The notes under the pieces are model-generated. The model did not search any database, had not been told where the DNA came from, and saw only the letters and a list, made by a program, of their open reading frames with translations. A stretch of DNA of 64,000 nucleotides, from the NCBI RefSeq assembly GCF_011075055.1, contig NC_058148.1, positions 14,129,969 through 14,193,968 on the forward strand, in the 5' to 3' direction. Position numbers and translations under genes: made by a program. Positions 37,363 to 50,717 of the stretch are shown piece after piece. Numbering within the stretch: the first letter of the stretch is position 1; each line of letters starts with the position of its first letter. Origin of the DNA: Mangifera indica (taxonomy: Eukaryota > Streptophyta > Magnoliopsida > Sapindales > Anacardiaceae).

Positions 37363-40351
37363 TCTGTTTGAGCAGTTTTATTTGACAGTAATCAGAAGTA
37401 GTTAAAGCCTTCCAGCTATAACTTTTTTCCCAGAAGATTTATCAAGCTTTGTAGGCCACCATTGTGAAGTCTTTTGCATAATTGTGGGTTAATGCAGTAG
37501 TCATATCAGGTTAAGTTCAGTTTCTTGGAAACGGTCATAAATCTTTTGAAGATCAATTCTTATGCATTCATCTTCCTTCATACTTGTACCGCATAGAAAT
37601 CACTATACTGTTCTGGAAATGAATTGAGATACAGATTCCTGAACATTTTCAGCTTCATATAATAAGTACCAAATCATATTAGACATTTGTATACGCCATT
37701 TTGTTCCTTGTAAAACCCTAACACTATTGCTTTTTGAAATTGATAATAGTGATTACCTTCAATTATGAAATATTTGGTGGGCTGCTAAAACTACTGCAAC
37801 TACTGAGACTGGATCAACCTGAGAAGCTTAATTCTTTTTGTCCCATTCTGAAATACTTTTTTTTTTTTTTCCCTTCTTTAATTGCTGTTGTATTTAAAAT
37901 TGGCCAACTAAGCAACCACTTTGTGTTGTTTAAGCCCTGAAAGACTGGATCCCTATAGAGGCCCAAAATGGCCATTTGCATTAAATCAGTCGGAGTATGG
38001 GCAGGGGCAGCCGCAGCCGGCAGCTCTAGATAAAACAAACAATCTCATTTTCAAAAGAGTTGGGATCATTTTATCCAACAACATCATTAATCATGAGAAA
38101 ATCTGGCGTGCTTTTGTTGAGTTAGCCTTAAAAAAACAAGCAATTGTCATGAATTTTTGGGTTTGGATTTCAGTTGACATACAAAGAGATATGATCTTGG
38201 TTGAAAAAAATAGGCAAATAATGTTAAAAAAAAAAGTTTATATTCTAGTTCAATGAAAGCATACTTCATATAAAACGGATATTATGACTCCTAATAGAAT
38301 TTTTGCTAAGAATAATGTCAACTACTTTCTTACAATTAGACTCGAAGATTACGTAGACCACTAGCTCAAACAAACTTGAGTCCATGATAGAATTCAATTT
38401 ATATGTGGAAGCAAATAATTTCCGTGAATTAGGATACAAGAGAGAAGAAGGAAATCAGAGATTTTCTTTAATTAATTTCTTAAAAAAAGATTCAAACTAT
38501 GCATGTCATAATTTCATGCATGCAAAACTGGTGTTATATATTCCAAAAAAGAAAAAATAAAAATAGGAAATTGAATTTTTTACTTTAAATTGGGTCTATT
38601 TATACATTTATATCACATTTTTCATATCTTAAACATTTTTATCACTTTATATGTTAAAATACCTAAATTGTCCTTATCTTTAACCTTGAGAAACCAAACA
38701 AGGTAGTACCATTCGTTGTTATGCATTACAGAGAGAGAACATATATAGATATCTGGTATTAATATTTGAAATAAATTTATATATGTGTTAAATAAGATCA
38801 AGTAAATTTAAAATTTTTTTAGTTTAATTTTTTTAGATTAAATCTAAAAAATTTTAAACTTACTTGATCTTATTTCTCTAAATTTTGGTTGGGGTTTATC
38901 TAATATTGAAGCAGCATATAGAAAAATAATCTAATAAGCCACCTATGAAAAACATGTAGTCTGAAGAAAGGTCTTGGCGTGAGACATATAAAAAATAAAA
39001 AATATGTAAAAAAGCAAAGAATATATTCTTTGCATAGAATATATTCTTAAGAACATACAGAATACTTTTCTACATGTTTGTTTGCTTCCATGTGTTCATT
39101 CACGTGAATGTACATATATGCATTTTTTTGCAAATATTTTCTACAAAAACATACATATTTGCTTGCTTTCCCATGAAGATCATATAACATAACATAAAAG
39201 TATTAGACATATATAGCATAAAAGATCATCATATTGTTTTCCCATGCATGAAGAAACTTCTTAGATTGGTAGCGGCAATATATAGACAGGACAACAGGTG
39301 AGTTTTCCCTTATAAAGTATACGCATAATTATATTGTACGAAATTTAATTCGATTAAGCAATTCAATATAAATTACCATTTATATAATTCAATGTAAATC
39401 TCGATTTGATTTAGATCGAATTATTATTTTAATTTGAATTTAAATTAAATTCAGATTGAAAAGCTTGTTTGTTGTTGGGTTAAAGTGGAAGAATAGGTTG
39501 GCAGCGATGTCAACCCTTTCTACCACCAATCTTTTGCCACCATTTTTTATCATTTTTTTACATCTCACATATATCCATTTTTTATAAAAATGTTACTCGA
39601 GCTAGTTAATTGAGTACAATTTATTTTATGTATGTTGGTGATGGAAAATCAAGTATAGGTGATTGAGTTTTAAATTTTTTAAAATTATCAAGTATAGAAT
39701 TATTCAATCTCTCATCCATTCTTGAGTTAAGAGCTTGAAAATTATTAAGTATACTAGTGATTGAGTATAAATTTTCTAGATTAGCACATTTAAACTCAAG
39801 TATGCTAATATAAAACTAGAGTTGTAATTAGTTTATCTGAAAATATTAGAAACACTCATTAGGAAGACAAATAAAGTAAATAAAGAAAAAAAAAGTAATC
39901 TTACATCAAATTTAACAGTTTTCATGTATAGTTTATATGTCATGAAAAAATTCATTTGAAAATATAATTTTAAGACCATTATTAATTTTGAAAAACAAAG
40001 TCAATTGAATTAGTCGATGCCAACCATATTAATTTAATGATAATCCAGTTTGTTTGATTAATGTAATAAACGAATTAATATATTTTTCAGACATTTGTAA
40101 CAACTACCAGGAGGGGGTGTACAAATTTCATGAGACATAAGGATTCTGAGTACACATGTCACTTTGGACAAAGATGGACATCATGACTATAATTAAGAAC
40201 AAACTAACACTTACTAGATTTGGTGGAGCCAAAGTTTAGTGTCGTTTTGATACATGCGATGTTACTTCATATAATTAACAGCAAAAACCCAGTGAGAGAA
40301 ATGTGGTTCAGATTAAATGGTTTTGAGTTCTGATTCAGCCCTATTGAATTT
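37363..40351. other. spacer with a hairpin-forming repeat
   Basis: The first part is the DUF688 3' UTR. An open frame at 37921-38256 (+) has no recognisable motif. A near-perfect inverted repeat sits at 38791-38874 (listed separately). The remainder is AT-rich with no gene. Confidence 0.4.
38791..38874. repeat. short perfect-type inverted repeat (hairpin)
   Basis: The left arm (38791-38822, starting aataagatcaagtaaattta) and right arm (38844-38874) are inverted copies, differing by one substitution and one indel over about 31 bp. A 21-nt AT-rich loop separates them. It could be a tiny fold-back MITE or a small-RNA-producing hairpin. Confidence 0.7.
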
Positions 40352-40800
40352 ATGCTAGTAACTAGTCTGATATTCAAGGAGGACGCTGAGGTGTCCAACT
40401 ACATTTATTGTATGGGGACGCTTCAATTGAGAGAGGAATACTTTCCAGATATTAACATGTTGTTATCCTATGAGGAGATCGAGCAAATAGTTGACGATCA
40501 AATTTGGGAAGACGATGATGAAGATGTTGTGAAGTTCGCAGTATTATTTTTTGCGTTTACGGGACTATTAAGAGTGGACAATAGAACAAAAATATCTGAT
40601 CGTTTTTTGCATTTAACCGACAATTTAGATGCATTTAGTCGGTACCCATGAGGGACAGTGACATGGAACAAAACAATTAATTCAATACGAAAGGGCATAC
40701 ATAGCAAATATCAGTATTGTGTACAATACTACCCGCCCTACATGAGTCCACTCCCATTGCTTAGCTATAATGTTTTGGGATACCTAATTATTTTTCAAGT
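40352..40800 (+). pseudogene. DUF1985 (Ulp1-associated) ORF of a MULE, broken
   Basis: The frame encodes EEIEQIVDDQIWEDDDEDVV, AVLFFAFTGLLRVDNRTKI and TDNLDAFSRYP. It then hits a TGA (40649-40651) where the family normally has a Trp-Gly, and continues in the same frame with VTWNKTINSIRKGIHSKYQY and LLSYNVLGYLIIFQ. This is the DUF1985 pattern found next to Ulp1-like protease domains in plant Mutator-like elements that captured a SUMO-protease gene. A further piece at about 40880-41030 may continue it. No catalytic His-Asp-Cys protease domain was found, so the ORF is truncated and dead. Confidence 0.7.
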
Positions 40801-41229
40801 AAGTATAGCATAATAGATGAAGTTAACATTCATACTGACAAATGTAAATACTAACCATAAATGTTATACATTGTGTAGTATTAGATTTATGAGATGATTT
40901 ACAATCTATCTTCTAATATCTATCTGGAAGCTAATGATCAGGTCCCTTGTATGCTGAAAAGGAAAACAATTGTACTACTGACTTGGGATGATATATTGAT
41001 ACATTGGGAGCTCCTCCGATAATTTGTTCATTCGTAGATTTATATTTTATTGTTCTATCTTTTAGTTTATTAATTTTTATAAATTTTCTTAATCTTCCAA
41101 GAGGGGATTACAACTGTATTGCATCCGACTGAGATTGAACGTAACTTCGAGTAATACACTTAAAATTATAGTATCAGACAATAAAGAAAATTAACAATGA
41201 TAATCTATTTGGCCATATGGGTTACATCG

Positions 41230-43700
41230 TGACTACGATGACCTTGTCCTCATCCACTACTTGATGTGCGGGATGAGCCAACCACTAGCACTGGAGCTAG
41301 ACTCAAACAATTTAAGCAATTACGGCCAAATTGATAACATCGACTGTAGTTTTATAGTCGGACTTCCTTTCCTTCTGAGAAAGTCTTCTTGCATGGTTGA
41401 AAGGACGACCAGACCATCATTGTTCAATCACTAGAGGATAAATAACAGACATATTTGATGATGCCCAAGTTGATTGATCCCCCAATGGATTAATATCTTC
41501 TTTATACACCTCTTATAAAAAATATGTCTAGTAATATGCACTGACCCATCCTAGACAGTCTGAGAGATTATTGTAGCTTGCAATAGCTGCAACATGTGCA
41601 CATAAAATCTAGGAAAGTTGAAATTTTCCATAATTACAAGTTCTAATAAGAATATTTACAATAAACACATGTTGTCATGAATCATAGACTTCGTATTGTT
41701 GCATATTGATTAGTTTAACTACCATATTGATAGATTTAAGCACATGTCCAACAAGTTTGTCCTCAACCCATGATATTAACTGGTGAGATCTTTGACCTGT
41801 AAAAATAACTAATAAATGCAATGAAAAAAAACACATCAAACCAATATTAGTCTTACATACTAGTCATGTTTCGTCTATTGAAAAATCAATGTTGTATTGT
41901 ACTCCACAGAAACTCAACTAATATGGTTATAGACAAAACATGAACAACCCATGTCAAAACGTTGAAGGACTCAACAATATTGGTCGTCATAATATTATAC
42001 TATCATCCTCCAAAGTGGGTATGCACCTATCTTTTATGCCCAATGTTGGTCAAATAGTCTATCACAACAAGATTTACTCGGTAATTTTACTCATGATAGC
42101 TTAGAAGTCATTAAAATAATCTTTCAAGATGTTTTGTTTTTTTGAATTGCGTACGTATGTTATGTTTTATATGATAATTACAAAACTTATTATGAGCATG
42201 AGATAGTACGTTCGCCACCGACGTAATTATTGAATGATAATAATTAGAAATAATAGACAAATCTGACAAATCACCAATGCGCATAGGTGGGTATGTAAAA
42301 AAGGGGGTCTATGTATCGATTCTCTCATTGTGCCTAACACTTAAGGCAAGAGAGTAAATTTAATTATTATCATCCTTCGCAATAGCAATGAAAAAAGATC
42401 CAAAATACTTTCACTTTAAGTGTGAAATATCAATGCATATCATCGGGCAAAATACTTTCACTTTATTGAATAACCCATACACATGAAGAAAACTTGAACC
42501 TATTTTTCAGATCGATATTAATACATGTCACGGTTCCAAGGTTCTTAAGCTCTAAATTATGACAATACTCGCGTAATAACATGAAAGACTCTTTGGGAGA
42601 TCTCGTAATGCATTTAGTGCATATGTTTTGGCATGCCACACTTACGTGTAGGAAATGACAATTTTGTACCTATCTATCATGTCTGAAATAATTTTTTTTG
42701 ATTGATAAATGCGATCAGTCATAAATATTGATTTAAGTATGTTCCCTAACGACTCTACATCAGTTTGTCTATGATGTGATAATATTTGATTTTGTGGACA
42801 AGTTTGTGTCTCGACCACAAGTCATAAAATCCAATAGTCTTCATATTCCTTTCTCGTTACTCATGCCCACCATTTACATTATAGATATACTCACTTAATC
42901 TCATATCTTATATTATTAAAGTGACCAACTTTTCATTGAATTCTTGTCTCTAATGCATATATCCGAAATAATAATTTCAATTCTACCTTCGAATTATAAT
43001 TTACAAATGATTGTCCCTTTATGTCTGATTACTAATACTTGCATTTTCAACATCAATAGTAGGTTTAGGAACCTATTAAAACAAATTTGGATTATAGATG
43101 TGATTTGGATATGCTCAAATATTTATCGAGTCATGACTTCTTGTGCTACATTTAGCTCCCTTATTACAAGTATGACATTGATTTCTGTCAATGTCTTGGC
43201 TCAAAACATTGTATATGTCCTTATCAAACCTCAAGAATTCATCATCATCATCATCATCATCATTATCCTTATTACCCTCTACTTCATATCATCCATGTTG
43301 TCGTCATTATCATTATCCCCACTATTCCCACCAAACTTTTGGAAACTTTGTAGTTGTGCCCACTCTTCTGTCGAATTATTCTCCTTTTCTTCCTTATGAA
43401 TACCTTTGGCTTGTTAATTGGCCATTCTATCAATTGGACTCTCGATAATATAGAGTTTAGTCGATCTTCATAAACCTTTTACTTCAACCATCAAATACTT
43501 CAGATCATCATTGGTTACAATCTCCATTAGACCCATATCACCTAGGGTAAATACATGCATATTTGACTAACTTCGATCGACTCTTAGACGATAACTTATT
43601 CTGACTATAAATCCTTCAAAATTAATATTTGTGTCAATGCACATCTCTCTCTCATCCCCACTAATATATCTCGTAACATTATCATCACCTTAAATTCATT
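41230..43700 (-). pseudogene. degenerate mudrA (MULE) transposase
   Basis: Read on the minus strand across frameshifts and stops, the pieces fall in mudrA order. A PB1-like N-terminal segment with EIVTNDDLKYLMVEVK lies at about 43500-43690. An acidic poly-Asp tract follows (the ATC repeat at about 43243-43266). The transposase core, with phrases such as LFFIAIAKDDNN and IYSLA (about 42350-42420), comes next. A SWIM zinc finger (CNYGKFQLS and CAHVAAIASYNNL) lies at about 41560-41650. The C-terminal GRP and CSRC-like zinc-knuckle region is at about 41300-41420. Many stops interrupt it, so it cannot be functional. It converges with the DUF1985 ORF, like the two genes of MuDR-type elements. I could not identify TIRs. 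Confidence 0.75.
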
Positions 43701-44770
43701 GCCCTTTAGAGTAAATCTTAAATGCAGTTTTTTCCTTCTTAACTTAAAATAAATCTAAAAATATAAAAACAATTGTGTTTAAACCCTGGGCATTATAAGA
43801 CATGCAATGGATTAGCATTGGCATAAAACAACTATGTTAAACATCCGTGTTTAAACAAACATGTGGGACCAAGGGGGTTGGTTTTGATGCCAATCTTGGC
43901 TTTTCGTTGACCTGTTCTTCATATAGTTTTTATTCAAAATTGAATTTTCGTATTTTTTTAACTATCAATACAACATTAAACAATACAACAATATGAAATC
44001 ACAACATTAAACAATATAATAATATGAAATTACAACAAAATTATATTTCACATGAAGTCATAAACATGAATCTGTCTTAAATTATTTGATTTTCAATTAT
44101 TAAACAAGAAAACACATAACATAAGGTCTTGAATCAAAACTGACTTGAATGTGGATGATTTTATTATGGAATCTTTACAATAAATGTGAATTTTCTAAAA
44201 CAAATTGACAATTTTCGTCTCTTCCTCTCTTGTGCCCAAATTGAATTCTTTATAATGACTTTTTCTCACGAGTTTTATTGTTCAATCACATGTGTCTTCT
44301 CTGTTGAAGAATTTTTTTTTATATTGCAGAGTTTTTTTTCTTGCTGAAAGACTAAAGAAAAAGAGAGAAATTACTGTTATGATATTCTTTCTTTCTGTAT
44401 GGGTTTCATCAATCGAGATATTTTGAAAAAATGAATAACTATTATGGTTACTTCTTAAAATTTGAGTTGAGTGACATATATGTATAGACAGTTTAGAAAA
44501 AGAGTAAAAAATTAAATATCCCAATAAAAATTATCACCACTTTTATAAAGGACTCTAAGACAAAGTACCTGAAAAGATCTCACTCAAGTGATTTTCTCAA
44601 ACATTAGTTTGATCCTTTAAGAGTTACTTAGCTTCAAATGGCCCTGATACAAGCAATCTATTTGTGTGTAGATCTCTATCTCTAGTCTAATTTGGTTAAT
44701 TATGGAGAATCTTTATATATTTGTCTCCATGTTGTCGTTATTAATTAACCATTGCCTCTCCGAATGAGGG
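43701..44770. other. spacer and 3' flank of the G2-like gene
   Basis: AT-rich and non-coding. The right end should be the 3' UTR of the minus-strand gene that stops at 44771. The far MULE end may also lie here, but no inverted repeat was found. Confidence 0.4.
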
Positions 44771-46604
44771 CTAAGAAAGTGAAAGATCAGTGTTGATTTC
44801 TTGAGTGTTTTTCTCCTCATCAATTCCAACTCTTTGTCTCAGTTTCAGTTGCAGGTCCGGCAGCCATTCCTTGTCCTTGGATGTGCTATCTCCCCTCAGC
44901 TGCAAACGATGGAAATATTAATTTACAATAAAAAGTATTTTAATGCACCGTAGACAGCTTGGAATCTCAAAAATTCAAAATCTTTACCGCAAGCCGAAAT
45001 GGAGGTTGAAACTGGCGGATCATTGTATCATTTCCTGGGTTTCTGAGAGACCTTGCGTGCATGGTGGAAATTTGTTTGGCCTTCCATCGACTGTTGCTCA
45101 TTTCAAAAGGAGGCCACCTCTTTTCTTCAAGAAACCCACTCGGTTTAATTGGCTCAATCCCCATTGCATTATCTTTGCCTAGTAGAGAACTCGGCCTTAC
45201 TGTTGAAAAATCATCAGAAGCCCACCGTTTTTGCCTTTTAAGTAGAAAGAAACAAGTCTATCATCAAGGATAACACTCGTGGGGATGATTATTTTACTTA
45301 AATTCATCAGTAAAAGTTAACCAAATGAGTGCCTTTGCTCTGATAATTACCTAGAAAAGTTACATCCGAAGCGTATTGGTCGTTGGGAGAAAGGCGACTG
45401 CAAAAGGCTGTGATTGTTTTCAGGAAAACTTGTAGTGAGAACAATATGACCATTCTCCATTCTGAAGCGTTGATGAAGACTGCTCATAATCGGCCGGTGA
45501 AACATGCTCCGAACAGTGTCTCTTCCTCGCATTGTCCTGCACGTATGACTTAGCACTGCATAACACGCAAACCAAAGTGTTCTTTCTGTAAACTGTTCTC
45601 TCCATTAAGGTAAAACCCTAATGGTAATTTTTGTTCATTTCTTTCTCTTCATAAACTGATCATTTTCAAGTTTAAAATACGCAAGGTACTAAAATCAAGC
45701 TCTTAGTAAAATTAAATGATGCTACTTTTTCAATGGATTCAAATTAAAGTAGTACTTTCTCATAGAGAGTTTGGAGTCCATCAATAAAATTTTATGGACT
45801 GAATCTCAGTCATAAATCATAATTGCATAATATGTTTAGGAAAATAGCAAATATCACCTTGTCCAGCTTCATCAAGCTTCTTACTTCGATACATCTGGTG
45901 CATGGAATAAAAAATTTACACATAAATTGAAGGATACTAAAATATGGAAAAATAAATTCAGAAAAAGATTAAATATAAATTTCCAATTTTTTATTGGCAC
46001 CTGCAAGTGACTCTTTACATGAGCAATGCTAAGTCCCCGCACATTCATTAGCTGAAGAACCAATTTGGGAGTCGCTTCTGCTCCGATTCAAAGAGAAAAA
46101 CAACTAGTAATCAATCTTAGGATCAAACATGATAAGAGAATTTTGAATATTCTACGCAGATTTTTTGACTAAAGGAGAAACAATGCACAATTGGACTAAA
46201 AATTAAACATAAAAAATGCATCAAAGGGAACATATATACTCTCTTGTCCACCAAGCCTCTCAACAGCACGCACAAAAGAGAGATGGAGGTCAGGAGTCCA
46301 TCGGAGGCGAGGCATTTTTGAGCGGATGTATTGTCTAACAGCAGGCCTTCGTTCTTTTCCTCCATTAGTGAGATTATTACCAGAAGAACTCCCTTCTACC
46401 TTTCTCATCATCTTCAACACTTAGTTCTGTAACCTTGGCCAAACTATCATCTTCTTGACTGCAAGCTTCTTCATTCAAGTCAAAGGATGAACACTTCTGG
46501 GAGGACACTTCAGATGTGTTTTCAGTCCTATCACTGTTTTCTTGACCGTGGATCTCAGAATCTTCTGCCATGGTTGTTCTCAGTTCCCTTGGATCATTTC
46601 TCAT
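44771..46604 (-). CDS. GARP/G2-like MYB transcription factor with a 1-nt frameshift
   Basis: Six exons in transcript order: 46604(or 46571)-46240, 46077-46001, 45894-45858, 45555-45351, 45234-44988, 44899-44771. Exons 2-6 join in phase with good GT-AG sites. Exon 1 encodes an acidic N-terminus (SSFDLNEEACSQEDD) and then RSKMPRLRWTPDLHLSFV, the first part of the G2-like MYB domain. Exon 2 adds ATPKLVLQLMNVRGLSIAHV with the family's SHLQ-type end. Exon 3 gives MYRSKKLDEAGQ. The C-terminus contains EWLPDLQLKL and ends DLSLS, resembling leucine-rich repression motifs. The family binds DNA as nuclear regulators. Between the acidic part and the MYB part of exon 1 the frame shifts by one base near 46398-46403 (an apparent extra G after GAGAAA). 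Without correction the protein ends after 75 residues. A downstream ATG at 46420 could restart in the MYB frame. Sequence error, recent loss, or downstream initiation are all possible. Confidence 0.8.
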
Positions 46605-49600
46605 ATATAATCAATTTCTTCAAAAATTTTCAGTCTGCCAAGAGCATTATAGACAGGTGGGATAATATTGTTTGAAAATGAATCAGAGAAATTAAGATTA
46701 ATGTTTGCATATTTCTCAACTATCATTTAATTAATTTCTTGAAAAATCTGTTTTAATTAAGTCTCCGATACATATTGCAGCCATGCCATGAATGTAGCTG
46801 GATACTGCATTTCTTAATTCTTAATTTATCTTATGATACAAGAAAATACCAAATTTTTTAATAGAAAAAGACACAGTATAGCTAGTTAAGTACTAGCTAG
46901 ACAAATCTGGATGGCCTGTATAACTTAATTATTATAGAGATGTACCATTTATAAGCTCCATTCCAAACTTGTATACATACATCTTTCCTATCTTTCTGAA
47001 ATATACCTTATAGATAATTGCGTGGTCCAGGAAACAAACGATTAATATAATATGCATGCATGACAGCAGTTATATTATATATTCCAGTAGATGCTTTCTT
47101 ACAAACCCTAATAAGAAATGCACTGACCTGTTTCCAAGAGAAGATGATGTATAAAACAAAACATATTGGTATTTTGTGTTCCTTTGTAGCATTTCACTAT
47201 AGGAGGTATGTTCTTATTGTTTATGACTGTATGCTGGCATGTTTCTAGGCTGGCCTAACCTTTTAAAAATTATGCAGATTCGCACTGCATTTGGTAGAAC
47301 ATTTATTGGTGGAAACTCTTTCACGAACTGCACCAACAACCCATATAAATGGAAATGTGTTCATTACTGATCCTGATTCAAAGGAGTTACATTTTGCGTA
47401 AACAACATCTACTTGATTCCCTTTTAAATGAGTCAAACAAACATGTGTATGAAATGAATCTGGGTTGCAGTGCCTTCATAGAATTCATGACAAACTAAAC
47501 TTGAAAAAAATGGAAAAAATAAAGAAGAAATGAACAAACTCAATCTAAAAGCTCCGAGCCTTTTAAGCTGACAGAATGAAAAAAGATCATATGATGCAAG
47601 ACTTACAAGCTTACAATTCAATTCTTGAGATAGATATAGACTAGTCCTTCCGCTTCTTTTCAATCTTCAATTCTTCTGCACCAATTTGTTATAGATGACA
47701 GTTAAAAATCATTATTTTAAATTATATTAACGGAACTTATGAAACACTAAACCCTAGAAAGCACCAATATATATATATATGGAAATGTTAATAAATCTAC
47801 AGATGATCTGTAGGGGCTGCGTCATAGAATAAAGCCCAAAAAACATTAGGATTCTTATCTCATCTTTCAAAAATCGTATGCCCCATTGATTAACTTTAAG
47901 ACTTTAGTGTTAATTTCAACAAGTATATAATAACACTTATGGATGTTTGCAGAAGTTTTGTGGAAAAGAAAAAAGTTATTATTGGGCATGGATTAGCATC
48001 GGAGCTACTCTTTGTAGAGAGAGAAACGGCCATACTAGATCATCAAAAGATATGAAGAATTGGGATATCTTATATATTGAAAGAACTTTGCAGATAGAGT
48101 TCAGTATTAGGAACTACTACGGTCATATTTAAATTTTTTTTTCTCCTTGTCCCCAAAAAGGTTGGAAAAATGGAACTAATATCCTTTGAAAAAATTAATG
48201 GAGAAATTGAGATTATCTAAAAGGTTGGAAAATCAGGAGTAGTATACTTTTAAAAACTAATTTAGAAGGAGGATTTGAGATTAAACTTTTGAAATTCAGA
48301 AAAAGCTTGAAGTAGAAATTTTAAAGTTCTTATTTATAGCATAAGTACTTAAGTTAGCATTAGAAAGCTAAAAAGAGTGAAATTTGATCAAAAAGTTTTC
48401 GATTTCCTTCATGTTGATACAAACCATTTATTCGAAGCTAGCTTATCTTCTGTCCTCTCCTTCCAATTCGTTGACGATCAGAAAAGCTCTTGAGAACACT
48501 GTATATATTCAAACTGGTTAGAAGACCATGCCTTGATGCCCACTAACCTGGAAAACAGATTCCTACGGATTTATTCTTCAATCAAATAAAAAAGGTTGAA
48601 GGTGAGAGAGAGAGAGAAGGGAGAAACCACAAGGTGCAGACAATGTTTTTCTCTTGGATTTGGATGGTTTTTTTTCATATATAATTGAACCTTAGAATTC
48701 AAGTAATCCAAAATGTAGACATGTATATTCTAAAAGTCTTTCATGGGGTAATAAAAATCAACCATGTTCTGACGCACGCGCAACACTGGGGCTCTTTACA
48801 ATGAAATAAAACTCACATTATGAATACAGATGCGACTGTTGGATATCATGTGACTACAGTACTTCTCCCTTTTCTCCTTTGCATCTTCTGACAGTTGTCC
48901 ATGTTATAAAATCGCTCTTTTTCTCTCTCGTGATTATCTTAATTGTTTGACCTCTGCAAGAGACTCCTCTCAAATGTTAAATTGTTAATAAAATTATTAA
49001 TTTGTTTGTCAACAAGTTTAATCTCATCATCATGTTGAAAGAAACGCCGTGGGCCATTTCTTTTATCAACATATCAATTCTTCCTACCTAAACAAAGACT
49101 TTCTAATTATATTCCCAATACTTCTGATAGCAAATGGTTAGATAACTCTACAAGTTAGTCAATTTTGGTGGACCTACGTATTCAAACAAATTGCGTGGAT
49201 CGTTTTCTGGACATTTTCCATTGCAATTGGTAAGAATGTGACTTTTCATACATTCATATTTGAAAATGTATTACTTAATGTACAATTAATAAAATAAGAT
49301 GGGGGATTGTCCCTGCAACTTGATTTTTAACTTTCACACTTCAATGAGAAAGAAAAGGGACTCCTACCATTGTTTTCCTCTTTCTCTTTTATTGGTACTA
49401 CAATATAAAGGGAAGGAGGTTTTGAGCCTTTGTGTTTGCTCTTTCCACCATTATAATCTAGGCATGCCCATTGCACTCGGTAATTTTTTTCATTGGACAG
49501 CATTATAATACATTTAAAACTATTTGTTATACGCTACGACGTAGAAATTAGAACCTGGGGATCGTCAAGTCAAAATGATTATGGGTGACTGTCATAAATG

Positions 49601-50680
49601 CTCCTTACATTTTGCACATTTCGATGACCCTAAAGGCTAAAGATGGAGAATTTTAGATGGAAGAGTATACCAGCTGCCCTTTTGACAGCATTATTTTGCT
49701 TCGTTCCACAGAAAATTAATCACATGTGTGAGAAAAACCCAGTGTTTATTTTCATTTATGTGGATAATAATTCCTTCAATTTTTTTTTCTACAAGCAGGT
49801 GAAGCTAAAATTAATTCAATTTATTATATCTGTCTCTTGACAGTGCGGGGATAACATCTCTAGAATATACAGAGAATTTGGATTATGTTTTGTCTCTACA
49901 TTGCAAAGAAGGTCTTCTCTGTTGATTGTCTTCAGGAAAGTAACATCTCTAGGGGAATCACTTGAAGGTTTTAGGTTTTGATAAAAGACAGCCGAAACTG
50001 GCTGGTTAGGTGTGGCATGTGCATATTTTTGTTGCTTAGAGGGAGGAGACAGATTCTAAGCATTAAACTAAGAGGTTTTAGCAGAAAAAAAACTACGTGG
50101 ATCGGAAGTAGGAAAATGGGCCATCTATGTTAAAATTTTAACTTAAAGAAAATGAAACAAGGCCTGCCCTTCTTAGAAAACTATTTATGCATTGTCTCCT
50201 CGTATGCATGGAGAGTTAACAGTTTTATTATTTTATATCTCTCAAGAATCTTTAAAAGAATAGTATTTTTGTATTACTTTATAGATTAAGACAGCCGACC
50301 TAGCAACACTGCATATCTTGGTCTTAATAGATCTGTAAAACACTCTTTACTCTTTATATGTAACTGTAAAGAAAGGTAGCTGAAAATCAAATGGGTGGTA
50401 GCTGAAAATCAAATGGGTGGTAGCGAGCTGACAGATAGGGAGTTTAATAGATCTGTAAAACATATATAAAGATATTAGGTACTTGCATTCTAAAAAAAAT
50501 GTTCATCCAACCATAAAGAGCAGTCAATGAGGAAGAAAGACGTCATTTTGGATGACAAATTTATACTCTCCAATTATCACCCCAGCTATAAACTATCAAA
50601 GTTGTTTCAGATTTTTATTTGTGATGTTCATTTTGACATGCTTTACCTACTGCATGTAAAATGACTAGTGCAAAATTTAA
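46605..50680. other. gene-free spacer
   Basis: No gene is recognised. Small open frames (for example 47947-48132) have no motif. Around 50320-50465 there is a local duplication: a 22-bp unit (tagctgaaaatcaaatgggtgg) occurs twice in tandem. The phrase ttaatagatctgtaaaaca flanks it at about 50324 and 50443. The rest is AT-rich, with no clear element. Confidence 0.4.
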
Positions 50681-50717
50681 CAAAACAGACGGCATGGTAG
50701 GACATTTGTTTTTATAG

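Noticed and set aside
37921..38256. 111-codon open frame downstream of the DUF688 gene
   Set aside because: No recognised domain; it starts in a UTR-like region and ends in A-rich sequence.
42944..43399. 151-codon plus-strand open frame with Ile and Ser runs
   Set aside because: It is the complement of the mudrA pseudogene; the Ile run is the reverse of its poly-Asp tract.
47947..48132. Small open frame in the 46.6-50.7 kb spacer
   Set aside because: Too short, no motif, no neighbouring exon.
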